64,000 nt of DNA, taken from assembly GCA_903825315.1 (NCBI GenBank), contig CAIKAD010000002.1:186001-250000 (forward strand), given 5' to 3'. This document shows positions 30,009-38,910 of the stretch, in pieces (the first letter of the stretch is position 1; each line of letters starts with the position of its first letter). The DNA is from an uncultured Candidatus Peregrinibacteria bacterium. Lineage in GTDB: Bacteria > Patescibacteriota > Gracilibacteria > Peribacterales > Peribacteraceae. The translations under genes and the position numbers were made by a program. The notes under the pieces were generated by a model. The model saw only the letters and a list, made by a program, of their open reading frames with translations. It ran no database searches and was not told the DNA's origin.

Positions 30009-33000
30009 TCAAGCGCCCCGCTTCTCATGCGATACTGGATCCGTAACGATATTTGCCGGCAGGGTGACAGTAAATGTCGTCCCCTTGCCCTCCTGTGATG
30101 AGAATTTCACTGTTCCCTGTAGCTTACGTACCAGCAACGATACCAAATACAGTCCTAGCCCACTTCCGTCCGCAAGGGCTTGAACTGCATTTTCACCACG
30201 GAAGAACTTCTGAAAGACGCGGTTTTGCTCGTGGGCGGGAATGCCATACCCCTGATCCTTCACTTCTAAATACACCTCCTCTTCCCCCTGCAGGACATTC
30301 ACTGTGATACAGGTATGTTCCGGCGAATAATTGATGGCATTAATGATGAGGTTAAGAAGAACTTCCGTGAGAAGTCGCCGATCTGTGACGATGTACGAGG
30401 AAGATGGACAGTTCACCATGAGGCGTTGGTGACGCGCTGCAAGCTCCTCCTGAAGGGTATCGCTCAGTTCCTGGAGGAACGTAACCAGCGGTATCTCCGT
30501 TGTGTTCAAGGGGATCGTCCCGGCTTCAAAGCGGGAAATGGAAAGCATGGTATTAATGGTCTCCGCCATGCCGCGCACCGCCTTTTGCGCCGCTGACATG
30601 AGACGGGCTGATTCCGAAGAAGGATCCATTTCCTTGCGCAGTCTCCCCAAAGCCCAGCGGACAGCGGTGAGTGGCGTGCGCAGCTGGTGGGACGCAAGGG
30701 ACATAAAATCCGATTTTGCCGCATCCACGCGCTTTTCCCTGGAAATATCACGATATACCGCAATGTGGCCGTGAAACACGTCTTTTTCAAAGATCGGAAT
30801 GTAATCGCGCGAAAAGATCCTTCCGTCCTTGAGACGTATTTCCGATCCAAAAACGAGAACCCTGTCTTTGTCAGTGGCGTGCAGTACCTGCAGGTCTTCG
30901 GACGATAATAATTTCTTCCTCAATTTTTCCCGGAGCGCCGTGGCGGATTTCCCCAGAATGGCCTGTGGTCCAACGAAGTGAAACAATTGGCAGTACTGGT
31001 CATTGACGTGAATCACTCGTCCCTCCTCATCCAATGCGATGATACCGTACTGCACGTTATCAATGATATCCTGCAGACGCAGCAGGTTGGCACGATCCTG
31101 TGCGCGTAACTTTTCCAATTCTGCGGTACGCTCCCGCACGCGCTGCTCCAGCCCCTCATTGAGGAGCCGGATCTTTTCCTCCGCTTTCTTGCGCCCGGTG
31201 ATATCAATCATGGTAGAAAGAATCACCTTCTCCCCCCGGACATTAAGAATCTGTGCCGATATTTGGACAGTGAACAATTCGCCGGATTTCTTCCGGAGTT
31301 CCTGCTCCCAATTGCGAATAAATCCTTTCCGCTGTAATTCGCGAACAAACCGTTTTCGGTCTTTGGGATGCGGCCAGAAATGTATCTTGCTGGCGGTCGT
31401 GGCAAAGGCCTCCTTCCGGCTATACCCCAGCCATTCCATCCAGGTATCGTTGACATCGAGAAACTTCCCATCGCTCAAGCGTGTCATCACAATAGCAGCT
31501 GGATTGTTTGCGAAAGCCATGGAAAATTTCTGTTCCGAAAGCCTGAGTGCGTCTTCCACCCTCTTGCGTTCGGTAACGTTCCGGACATATCCGATTATGC
31601 CGTCCACGGTACCCTTTGCGTCGAATTTGGGAACGTAGGATCCCTCGAAGAATTCCGTCTCGCCCTTGGGTGATGTAATCGGTATTTCAAAAGAATGTAC
31701 CTTTCCGCTCTCTATCGCCCGTTTCTTGAGTGTCATGAGCCGCTTTCCGTCTTCGTTTCGAAGCAGTTCCAGATCTGTCTTTCCGAGCATGTCTTTCTCG
31801 GTAAACCCCAGCTGTGGGTTGAGGACGAATATGTACCGGAGCTTCCTGTCCTGGACAAAGAGATGGTCCGGCGTATGGGATGTGATGGTCTTGAAACGCA
31901 GCTCACTCTCACGCAATGCTTGCTCTACCTGCTTGAGGGGAGAGATATCATTGCCGATGGCAAGGATGGAGACCAAATTGCCTTCCCGGTCATACGTTGG
32001 CTTGTTCGTCCACGAAACCCACACCAGCTCTCCATTCTTGCGCATGTTCTTGTGCACATTGGTCTTGTAGCTTTCCGGTTGTTCCACAACATCCCGTACC
32101 ATCCTGGCTAAATTCCTTCCCGTATCGTCGTACCGCGGTACGATTGTCCCTATCACATTTTTGCCTATCAGTTCCTGCGCACGGTACCCGAAGAATTTCA
32201 GTCCAAAGTCGTTTATGAAGGTGATGTTGTGGTCCTTGTTGATCTTCAAGATGATGCTGTTCGAGGCCTCCACCAGATCCCGATACTTCTGTTCGCTTTC
32301 CGCCAACGCTTTCTGTGCCGTTTTCATGTCATGAATGTCTGTAAACGTGCCAAACCATTTGACGATGCGCCCCTTGTCATCGTGGATGGGGAGACCGCGC
32401 ACCAGATGCCATCGATACGTCTTGTCCGAAGCCCGGAAAAAACGGTACTCGGCTTCGTAGGCCTTCCCCTCGCGCAACGCGCGTGACCACCGCTCGACGT
32501 ACTCACGGAAGTCGTCCGGATGGAGCGCAGTCTTGCCCGCATACGTTTCCCGCTCGGTAAACCCCGTCAAATCGAACCATTGACGATTGAAAAAGTCCTG
32601 ATAACCGCCGGGGTCTGCCGTCCAGATGATCTGGGGCAGAAAGTCCGCAAGCATACGAAACCGCGGGTCGGTAAAATTGATAGCGCGAAATAGTTCCGGC
32701 AGCGCGTTCCTCTTCATCTTCTTTGCGAGGCCTGTTCTCTGCATCCACTTTTCGGGTTGCTCCGGATAGCCGAATAGTCCCCGATGGACATAATGACGAT
32801 GGAACGCCCTGGCAGCGTCAGCGCTGTACGGTTTAGATGGTCTTGTACTCTTTCTCCCATTGCCACGCTTTCCGTCCAGTTTCTGCCGTTCCACATCGCT
32901 AATAGTGATAAACCACTTAAATACAATCCCTTTTTCGTCGCGCAAGGGGAGCGCTTGAATGCGGTGCCAGCGATAGACACCATCCGCCCGTCGTAACCGG

Positions 33001-33395
33001 AATTCCGCCTCGTCCGGCCTTCCCACGCGGAGCGCCCGCGACCACTTTTGTACATACAGAGGAAAATCCTCGGGATGGAGAGCGCTCTTGCCGCCGTACG
33101 TCTCTTGTTCGGAAAGGCCCGTGTACGAAAACCACGCATGGTTAAAATGATCCTGGTAACCGTCTGCGTCGGCAGTCGCAGCTATCTGTGGCAACGCTTC
33201 CACGAGAGCGTGCACATACGCCTCCAATGCAACCTTCGACCCTTCCAATAACGGAGCGATACCACGGACATCCTTCCGGGGCTGGAATGCATCGCGTGAG
33301 CTGCGGGAACGACCTGTCTTCACGCGGGAAAACCGTCTCTTTCGAGTTGCCTTCGGAGAACGACGACGGCGCATAGACACACGTTGGGGCGACAT
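30009..33395 (-). CDS. Six-PAS soluble sensor histidine kinase
   Basis: 1128 residues, no membrane segment. After a basic N-terminus there are six PAS regions at about 68-172, 248-358, 360-480, 488-610, 612-730 and 770-890. The first two are PAS/PAC of the ALHPDDF...YRWH type. Then come HisKA (about 892-960, SHQLRTPLTAVRW with phospho-His) and HATPase_c (about 1000-1112, NLIINAINYS, VKDQGYGIP, GSGLGLYL). It autophosphorylates on His in response to cytoplasmic cues such as redox or small molecules. No response regulator is adjacent, so its partner must be elsewhere. Repeated PAS units suggest internal duplication. Confidence 0.93.
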   Translation of the reverse strand: MSPQRVSMRRRRSPKATRKRRFSRVKTGRSRSSRDAFQPRKDVRGIAPLLEGSKVALEAYVHALVEALPQIAATADADGYQDHFNHAWFSYTGLSEQETYGGKSALHPEDFPLYVQKWSRALRVGRPDEAEFRLRRADGVYRWHRIQALPLRDEKGIVFKWFITISDVERQKLDGKRGNGRKSTRPSKPYSADAARAFHRHYVHRGLFGYPEQPEKWMQRTGLAKKMKRNALPELFRAINFTDPRFRMLADFLPQIIWTADPGGYQDFFNRQWFDLTGFTERETYAGKTALHPDDFREYVERWSRALREGKAYEAEYRFFRASDKTYRWHLVRGLPIHDDKGRIVKWFGTFTDIHDMKTAQKALAESEQKYRDLVEASNSIILKINKDHNITFINDFGLKFFGYRAQELIGKNVIGTIVPRYDDTGRNLARMVRDVVEQPESYKTNVHKNMRKNGELVWVSWTNKPTYDREGNLVSILAIGNDISPLKQVEQALRESELRFKTITSHTPDHLFVQDRKLRYIFVLNPQLGFTEKDMLGKTDLELLRNEDGKRLMTLKKRAIESGKVHSFEIPITSPKGETEFFEGSYVPKFDAKGTVDGIIGYVRNVTERKRVEDALRLSEQKFSMAFANNPAAIVMTRLSDGKFLDVNDTWMEWLGYSRKEAFATTASKIHFWPHPKDRKRFVRELQRKGFIRNWEQELRKKSGELFTVQISAQILNVRGEKVILSTMIDITGRKKAEEKIRLLNEGLEQRVRERTAELEKLRAQDRANLLRLQDIIDNVQYGIIALDEEGRVIHVNDQYCQLFHFVGPQAILGKSATALREKLRKKLLSSEDLQVLHATDKDRVLVFGSEIRLKDGRIFSRDYIPIFEKDVFHGHIAVYRDISREKRVDAAKSDFMSLASHQLRTPLTAVRWALGRLRKEMDPSSESARLMSAAQKAVRGMAETINTMLSISRFEAGTIPLNTTEIPLVTFLQELSDTLQEELAARHQRLMVNCPSSSYIVTDRRLLTEVLLNLIINAINYSPEHTCITVNVLQGEEEVYLEVKDQGYGIPAHEQNRVFQKFFRGENAVQALADGSGLGLYLVSLLVRKLQGTVKFSSQEGKGTTFTVTLPANIVTDPVSHEKRGA

Positions 33396-33477
33396 GACCG
33401 TTCAAGGAATGGACGAAGGGGCATAGAATATCATACTTTTTGCTGCTGGGCACTCTCTTGAGGACTATCTTATTCAT

Positions 33478-33930
33478 ATGTGCGGCGGCATCACAGTCCA
33501 CTGGCAAACGGTTCCTCAGGAACTAGCGCAACAATACGGCTTCCTTCCGGTGAGCGTGGGTTCGCAGAAGCACGTCTTGCGGTTCCTCTACCGTGACCCT
33601 GTCCCCCGCCTTCCAGCGTTCTTCCATGACCAATTGGACATCTATCCCTGGGGAAACAGGGACAACAAGCAATCCCGGTTGCCCAAAACCGGTTGGGCGA
33701 AGGCCGAGAGCGTGGATCAGGGGAAGTGGAACTGGCTCCATCCGGAACCTGTGGAGATTCCCGCGTCGCACGGCGTGGAACGGGGCGTCTGGTTCCCTAT
33801 AGAGAAAGGGATGCGCGGTCTGCTCGTAAAGGATGAGCAGGACCGGCCCCACGTATACATGCTCACCCAGGCAGCATCTCCCGAGTATGCAGCAATGACC
33901 AAACATGAGCGGATGCCGGTGTTCCTCTAG
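33478..33930 (+). CDS. Mini SRAP-like protein
   Basis: 150 residues beginning MCGG, which places Cys at position 2 as in SRAP/HMCES proteins. HMCES uses that Cys to crosslink abasic sites in single-stranded DNA. The centre has YPWGNRDN..RLPKTGWAKAES, comparable to the family's WGL...AR.E segments. The end MTKHERMPVFL resembles the SRAP final motif H-x-RMP. It is shorter than usual SRAP proteins (about 200+). I recall this compact version in other CPR genomes. It may protect abasic sites; this is inference. Confidence 0.7.
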   Translation: MCGGITVHWQTVPQELAQQYGFLPVSVGSQKHVLRFLYRDPVPRLPAFFHDQLDIYPWGNRDNKQSRLPKTGWAKAESVDQGKWNWLHPEPVEIPASHGVERGVWFPIEKGMRGLLVKDEQDRPHVYMLTQAASPEYAAMTKHERMPVFL

Positions 33931-33986
33931 AGTGATCGAAAAAGCTCTTGGGGCGCCTTGAATTGTGATATAGTGCGCCGGCTGAC

Positions 33987-34010
33987 AACCCGGACGATTA
34001 GCTCAGCTGG
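33987..34010 (+). pseudogene. Truncated tRNA-Val 5' half
   Basis: A copy of the tRNA-Val 5' end (ACCCGGACGATTAGCTCAGC...) and its upstream flank, identical to bases leading into the real gene at 34083-34106. After TGG the sequence diverges into a GCCTTCGC/GCGAAGGC hairpin (34014-34031) instead of the rest of a tRNA. Confidence 0.8.
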
Positions 34011-34087
34011 CCTAGCCTTCGCTTGCGAAGGCGTGATAGAAAAAGCGCGTCCGCGATCCTTCCAGAATCGATAACAGCAAAAAACCC

Positions 34088-34164
34088 GGACGATTAGCTC
34101 AGCTGGTTAGAGCGTACGGTTCACATCCGTAAGGTCACTGGTTCGAGTCCAGTATCGTCCACCA
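34088..34164 (+). tRNA. tRNA-Val (anticodon CAC)
   Basis: Acceptor GGACGAT/ATCGTCC, D-arm with AGCTCAGCTGGTTAGAGC, anticodon stem TACGG/CCGTA with loop TTCACAT (CAC), T-arm with GGTTCGAGTCC, and encoded ACCA. Length 77 nt including CCA. Confidence 0.95.
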
Positions 34165-34252
34165 TTCGTCGCTTGTGCTCCTCATGGCAAGCCATCCTGG
34201 TTCGCGCTTGCCCTGAGCGTTTCGCGAAGGGTCCAGTATCGTCCACCATTCG
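34165..34252 (+). repeat. tRNA trailer element plus copy of tRNA-Val 3' end
   Basis: A 66-nt spacer (34165-34230) is followed by an exact copy of the last 18 nt of the tRNA (34231-34248), GTCCAGTATCGTCCACCA, and TTCG. The spacer contains the stem GGCAAGC/GCTTGCC (about 34186-34212) and ends in GCGAAGG. The same spacer, with few changes, follows tRNA-Ala at 60388-60468, there followed by a near copy of tRNA-Ala's own 3' end. Confidence 0.85.
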
Positions 34253-34357
34253 ACTCGCTCCTCGCTGAAGCTCGGAGCTTCGACCACTCCTGCGAGTCGA
34301 ATGTCCCGAGCGAGCGTAGCGAGCCGAGGGACTGTCTCGTTCCAGGAAGGGGGGGGG

Positions 34358-34386
34358 GTTCTACGCGACCGTAGAACTTATTTTTT
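34358..34386 (+). terminator. Terminator after tRNA-Val region
   Basis: GTTCTACG (34358-34365) pairs with CGTAGAAC (34370-34377) around CGAC, followed by TTATTTTTT. A run of ten G (34349-34358) lies immediately upstream. Confidence 0.8.
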
Positions 34387-34490
34387 GGCTTGTGTATGCC
34401 GATTATTACTTGCACTACCCATGAAGTGTCTAGGGAGGTATTTCCGTGTGTTTCCCGTCCTCTACACTGAAGGTGTTTTCCCCCTCTCCT

Positions 34491-35639
34491 ATGCGCCTTG
34501 CGCACTCCACCGCCACGATCCTGATGGGATTACTACTCCTCGCTTCCCTTCCGTCCCCTGCAGGAACCGCTCTCGCCGTGGGAGGATCTCCTCAATGCAG
34601 ATACATCGATGCAATCCAGCTCATGACCGGAAAGCACGTCTTTTTTTCCTCCTCATCCTCCTCCACTTCATCAAAGAAGCTCTCCGGGGCGGCGTCTCGC
34701 AAGACTTCGCGCCTGCAGAAGCGGGGCGCCAAGGTCATCAAAACATCGAAGGGCTCAACCTCTTCCTCACAAGATTCCCTTGATGTGGGGTTAATCGTGC
34801 TCAAGGGCAGCCAAACATTCTACGTCAGCAGCATTGCCCCCGGCAGCGCCGCCGACCAAGCCGGGCTGCAACTCGGGGATGAAATCTTCAAAATTAACGG
34901 CCTTGATGCCTATAACCGGTACTCGGATACGGACATTATGAATGCCCTCAACGGCCCCGAAGGAACGAGCGTGACGCTCGAGATAGCGCGTCAGAAGGAT
35001 GGCGGCATCCTAACCCTTAAGCTCCTGCGCGTGAAACCTGTAGAGAAGACAGAGTATGACGTGCGGAATACGGACGGCATCTTGATCGTCGCCGTGCGCG
35101 CCATGAACGCCACTACAGCAACATCGCTCCAAAACGATCTGCAGAAGGTGAATTGGTCAACGGTCCGGGGCGTACTCCTCGACCTGCGTGTCCCACCGCA
35201 CGGCTCGCTGACGGGCATGGGTCCCATCCTGAGCGCCTTCCTCCCCAAAGGAACGCCATACGCACGGATCATCCGCAAAAACGGGCCGTGGGACAACCTT
35301 GGAACAGGCAGCCAGCCCATTGTCCCGGCGAATATCCCCCTCTTCGTCGCACTCAAGCAGAATGCTTTTGGGGACCTGGCTTCCCTCTCCGCGCACGCCC
35401 TGTTTAACAAACGCAAGGCCGTGGTCCTTGTGGAGGAAGGAGGGACGGGAAAAACGGAGATCACCGCCGGACTCTCTTTCGATGAGCTACCTGCGGACAC
35501 GCAAGCGTACTGCGCGGACAACTGGGAACAAGCGTTCTGGCTCATCCGCTCGCAGGCCGTCACAGTCGCCCCCATTCCCGGACAGGACGCCACTCTCGCC
35601 AAGGTGAAATACATGATCGAGTTTGGCAAAACGTGGTAA
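34491..35639 (+). CDS. Secreted PDZ protein with S41 peptidase-like domain
   Basis: 382 residues from the Met at 34491. A signal peptide (ATILMGLLLLASLPSPAG) is followed by a Ser/Lys-rich linker (about 50-95). A PDZ domain spans about 95-185 (YVSSIAPGSAADQAGLQLGD is its hallmark). A C-terminal-processing-peptidase-like region follows (GILIVAVRAMN..., GVLLDLRVPPHGS). The usual catalytic stretch G-S/T-A-S-A-S-E reads GDLASLSAHAL here, and the Lys region reads GGTGKTEI; a Ser and a Lys are present about 23 residues apart, but the match is weak. It may be an active or degenerate CtpA-type protease. Confidence 0.75.
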   Translation: MRLAHSTATILMGLLLLASLPSPAGTALAVGGSPQCRYIDAIQLMTGKHVFFSSSSSSTSSKKLSGAASRKTSRLQKRGAKVIKTSKGSTSSSQDSLDVGLIVLKGSQTFYVSSIAPGSAADQAGLQLGDEIFKINGLDAYNRYSDTDIMNALNGPEGTSVTLEIARQKDGGILTLKLLRVKPVEKTEYDVRNTDGILIVAVRAMNATTATSLQNDLQKVNWSTVRGVLLDLRVPPHGSLTGMGPILSAFLPKGTPYARIIRKNGPWDNLGTGSQPIVPANIPLFVALKQNAFGDLASLSAHALFNKRKAVVLVEEGGTGKTEITAGLSFDELPADTQAYCADNWEQAFWLIRSQAVTVAPIPGQDATLAKVKYMIEFGKTW

Positions 35640-35646
35640 CTGCCGT

Positions 35647-36231
35647 CTAGTCCTGGAACTCCTTGTCCATCATCAGCCTGCTTCCCTCGGGCAGGCTCTG
35701 CCCCTGGTACTTGCTCCCTGGCTTCTTGTGATACGGCATTTCCGCGGGACTGCTCATCTGTTCAAATGCGATCTGGCACACTCTCATCCCCGGATAGAGG
35801 GCGACAGGAAGACGGTTCAAGTTGCTGATCTCCAAGGTGATCGTCCCCGTAAAACCGGGATCCACAAAACCGGCTGTGGAGTGGACGATAATCCCCAGAC
35901 GGCCGAGGGAACTGCGTCCTTCCACCCGGACAACGAGATCATCCGGTACGGTGATCTGCTCCTGGGTGACACCGAGAACAAATTCACCCGGTTGGACAAT
36001 AAAGGGCTCCCCTTCCGCCACGGTGATCATCCGCATATTGTCCGTAAAGGTTTCCGGCTGCTTGGGATCGAGGATGGCGAATGTGCTGTGCTCGTAGAGC
36101 TTAAACACATTACCAAGGTGCAGATCCATGCTGGATGCATGTATGTGCGGCAAGAGTCCTGCCTGCGCCGGCGTTATCTTCACACGACCGGATTCAAGCG
36201 CCTTGCGGATATCCCTATCGGAGAGAATCAT
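35647..36231 (-). CDS. dcd: dCTP deaminase
   Basis: 194 residues from the Met at 36231. The trimeric dCTP deaminase/dUTPase fold is shown by MILSDRDIRKALESG, SSMDLHLGN, GRSSLGRLGIIVHSTAGFVD (in parts: RSSLGRLG, HSTAGFVDPGF) and ITLEISN with the catalytic Glu. The C-terminus YHKKPGSKYQGQ closes the active site in the family. It converts dCTP to dUTP, or directly to dUMP if bifunctional. Convergent with the S41-like gene, 7 nt apart. Confidence 0.96.
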   Translation of the reverse strand: MILSDRDIRKALESGRVKITPAQAGLLPHIHASSMDLHLGNVFKLYEHSTFAILDPKQPETFTDNMRMITVAEGEPFIVQPGEFVLGVTQEQITVPDDLVVRVEGRSSLGRLGIIVHSTAGFVDPGFTGTITLEISNLNRLPVALYPGMRVCQIAFEQMSSPAEMPYHKKPGSKYQGQSLPEGSRLMMDKEFQD

Positions 36232-36323
36232 GGAATAACGGAGGAAAGAAGGGGAGACGAGTATACCATTTTTCCTGCATCTCTTCGCTCCCGAATACAT
36301 TCTTCGGTATACTCTGTTCTCCC

Positions 36324-38174
36324 ATGGCCGCGCCGCATGCTTCCTTTGCCGACAGATTCCCCCGCACAGCCTCCCGAGGCAGAACGACCACTGAGGAAAA
36401 TACGTACAACGGCTCACTAGCGTCGGAAGGTCCAGAAAGTGACTCCGGGGAGTTTCAACGCGGAGTCCGCGACAACATCCGCAAGGATTGCCGGCAGAAA
36501 CTGGAGGAATGCGCACGAGACAGCAATTCTGCCCTCTCCCTCTCCAACGTCGCCGAGATTGAGCGTGCAGGGTTTTCGGAAGAAGCGCTCGCTTTTGCCG
36601 TCACGGAGGAAAAGAAGACCGACGCGCTCCTGGAATGGCTGGAAAAGTTCATTCCCGAGCTCATCGGCGATGCCAAAGCGGCAGGATCCACCATCGATGA
36701 AGCGGAACGGAACCATTGGATCCTCAAGAGCAGCGCCGATGCATGGCGCAAGAAGATGAAAATGGGCAGCTGGACGGAAAAACGGGCATTCGTCACGGGC
36801 AAAGATGTGTCCCCGCAGGCGCACACACTGCGTGCATTCCGCAAAAACTGGGAACGCATAGCGCATGATGCCAAGGCCGTGAAGGAATTGGAGATGAAAC
36901 TGCGCCTCACGCCGGAGGAACTCCAATCCATTCCGCCGCTACGTGCGCTTCATGCACCGTCCTTCCGGGATGGCAGCCTCAGCTATGCCGACCGGCGCAC
37001 GATCGTTGATGCTGCGCTCAAATACTTGCGGGCCCGCCTCTCCAAACAGGCGGCGGGAGAGCCGCTGGCGCAATCCATCACATCGCTGCAGAAACGCATA
37101 CAGGAGAAGATGAAAGCCGTCGACGCCGTACCGGAGATCCGGTCGACGATCCGTTCCCATGTGGAACGGACATTCAAGAACAAGGAAAAGGCAAATACGG
37201 CAGACGATTACCAATCTTTTTTGCGGGAGGTTCTCTCGGAATGGCCGCGTATCCAGCAGTTTGCCCAGCTGGAGGAGCGACGGAAGAAAGAGGGAACACG
37301 CCCCAACTTCAAATTCGTGCAGTTTTCCGTCTTCTTCTTCGATTGGAGCAACGGACAGCAGCAAACGTATCTCCAGGAGGGAGAGCGCAGCTTTATCGAT
37401 GTCCTCAAGACGAAGGGTATCGTCCTCAAGATACGCCACGAGCTCTCGGCAGAGGACTGGGACGAGGCGGAAGCCCTCATTAGCGAAGCAAAACTGGTCA
37501 AGAACCTCACCGAAGAAGACCGCGCAGATATCCGCTCCATGGAGGCGTACTTGCACGAACACAGCGGCGGCAAGCGGCGTTTCAACAGCAAAGAACAGCC
37601 TGATCCCGCAACGATCTACGGGCGGATGCACCAGGCGCTGCGGGGTATTTCGAGCGCTTCCGTCCGTCGACGGTATGAACTGGCCTGCAGCTACGACTAC
37701 CAAACTGCCTGGGCGTACATGACGCAGGTCTACAACTGGAAGTGGTGCCGCTTGCACGGCTACAGCACTGATGAAGTTGATGAAGGATTTCGCCGGCGCG
37801 CAAAGGCGGAAACATACCAGCACCTCAAGCATGGGCAACCGCGCGGGTATGCGAACAATGATTTCTCGGGGGATACCTCCCGCCAGCCCGCCGCACGTTC
37901 CGAACACGGAACGCGCTCTCCGTCCGTCACGAATATCGATGCTTCCACTGATAACGACGCACTCATCAAATTCGTCCACCGGAACAACGATAACCGCTCT
38001 GTGTGGTATTGGAACCGATTTGTCACCAAGAACTTTACGTACAACCAGACCCTCCATGTCATCGACAACATCCATCCCGTACTCAAATGGGGCATGCGCG
38101 AGCTCAAAAAACTCAATCTCCCCTTCCGCACGGAGGCGGAGCTCAAGCAGTCTTCCCCGGCAATTGCCGCTTGA
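36324..38174 (+). CDS. Large hypothetical cytoplasmic protein
   Basis: 616 residues from the ATG at 36324; the -10 box TATACT (36308-36313) is 10 nt upstream, favouring this start over the longer open frame. The protein is charged and mostly helical, without signal peptide or membrane segment. Notable parts: GVRDNIRKDCRQKLEEC near 45, LTPEELQSIPPLRAL near 200, an aromatic stretch (FKFVQFSVFFFDWSNGQQQ) near 335, and LACSYDYQTAWAYMTQVYNWKW near 450. No known domain recognised; perhaps restricted to this lineage. Confidence 0.7.
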   Translation: MAAPHASFADRFPRTASRGRTTTEENTYNGSLASEGPESDSGEFQRGVRDNIRKDCRQKLEECARDSNSALSLSNVAEIERAGFSEEALAFAVTEEKKTDALLEWLEKFIPELIGDAKAAGSTIDEAERNHWILKSSADAWRKKMKMGSWTEKRAFVTGKDVSPQAHTLRAFRKNWERIAHDAKAVKELEMKLRLTPEELQSIPPLRALHAPSFRDGSLSYADRRTIVDAALKYLRARLSKQAAGEPLAQSITSLQKRIQEKMKAVDAVPEIRSTIRSHVERTFKNKEKANTADDYQSFLREVLSEWPRIQQFAQLEERRKKEGTRPNFKFVQFSVFFFDWSNGQQQTYLQEGERSFIDVLKTKGIVLKIRHELSAEDWDEAEALISEAKLVKNLTEEDRADIRSMEAYLHEHSGGKRRFNSKEQPDPATIYGRMHQALRGISSASVRRRYELACSYDYQTAWAYMTQVYNWKWCRLHGYSTDEVDEGFRRRAKAETYQHLKHGQPRGYANNDFSGDTSRQPAARSEHGTRSPSVTNIDASTDNDALIKFVHRNNDNRSVWYWNRFVTKNFTYNQTLHVIDNIHPVLKWGMRELKKLNLPFRTEAELKQSSPAIAA

Positions 38175-38223
38175 AGGAAAACTGCGTCCTTCTTATACTT
38201 TCCCCGCGTTTTCCCTATATCCC

Positions 38224-38808
38224 ATGAAGAAAACAATCCTCCCCCTTCTCCTCGCCTCCCTCTTCCTCACCTCCTGCGGAGAAACGTCACAGGGCTTTCA
38301 GAAAACGAATATCCGATGGGAGCAGCTCATGAAAAACACCCTCTATGCCGAGCAATACTGGGACGACCTCACCAACCGCATGGTAGACCTGCAGATGGCA
38401 GGGGAAAAGGACCCGGTAAAGAGCACCCTCATCGATGAAGTACGCAAAATGGCCCTCCAAAACTCCAAGGCGGAAGGCAAGAAGAGGCGTGAAGGAAAAA
38501 TTGGCGCGTTTGTGCCAGGCCAGGAGAATGCACAGGGCCACGCCCTCCTCCATGCAAACCTCCTCGACCTCTCCACGGATTTCTCGACGTCTCCCGGCCC
38601 ATCTCTCAAGATCTACCTCTCAACAGTGGTTGACCCGCGTGAGGGCTCATTTCCCGACGACACCGCCATCGAACTCGACCGCCTGGTATCTCCATACGGC
38701 TCCCAGCAATACACACTGCCGGACGATACCGACACTGCGGAACTGCGGACCGTCGTGCTCTACGACAACCGGCTGAACAGGATCTACGGATTCGCGCAGC
38801 TCCAGTGA
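38224..38808 (+). CDS. DM13 domain lipoprotein
   Basis: 194 residues with lipoprotein signal (LLLASLFLTSC, Cys18). The last 110 residues match the DM13 domain: GAFVPGQENAQGHALL, LKIYLSTV, AIELDRLVSPYGSQQYTLP, and the final IYGFAQLQ. DM13 domains may carry electrons or bind ligands in extracytoplasmic proteins. Convergent with the DsbA-like lipoprotein, which could be a redox partner; that is inference. Confidence 0.85.
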   Translation: MKKTILPLLLASLFLTSCGETSQGFQKTNIRWEQLMKNTLYAEQYWDDLTNRMVDLQMAGEKDPVKSTLIDEVRKMALQNSKAEGKKRREGKIGAFVPGQENAQGHALLHANLLDLSTDFSTSPGPSLKIYLSTVVDPREGSFPDDTAIELDRLVSPYGSQQYTLPDDTDTAELRTVVLYDNRLNRIYGFAQLQ

Positions 38809-38810
38809 CG

Positions 38811-38910
38811 GGAATATCGGAGTATTGGAATATGGGAATATCGGGGATGAGGCCAATGACTCTTTTGGCTTCCATTCCCAATAATCCAATACTCGAATAT
38901 TCCAATACTC
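38811..38910. repeat. Quasi-palindromic spacer, 'gaatattgg' family
   Basis: Left arm words ATCGGAGTATTGGAATATG and right arm words CCCAATAATCCAATACTC, GAATATTCCAATACTCC form a long imperfect hairpin. It lies between convergent genes. Close relatives: 41768-41878, 47490-47590 and 49385-49472. Confidence 0.8.

Noticed and set aside
33987-34060. Second functional tRNA-Val
   Set aside because: Only the 5' third is present; no anticodon arm, T-arm or acceptor 3' strand follows.
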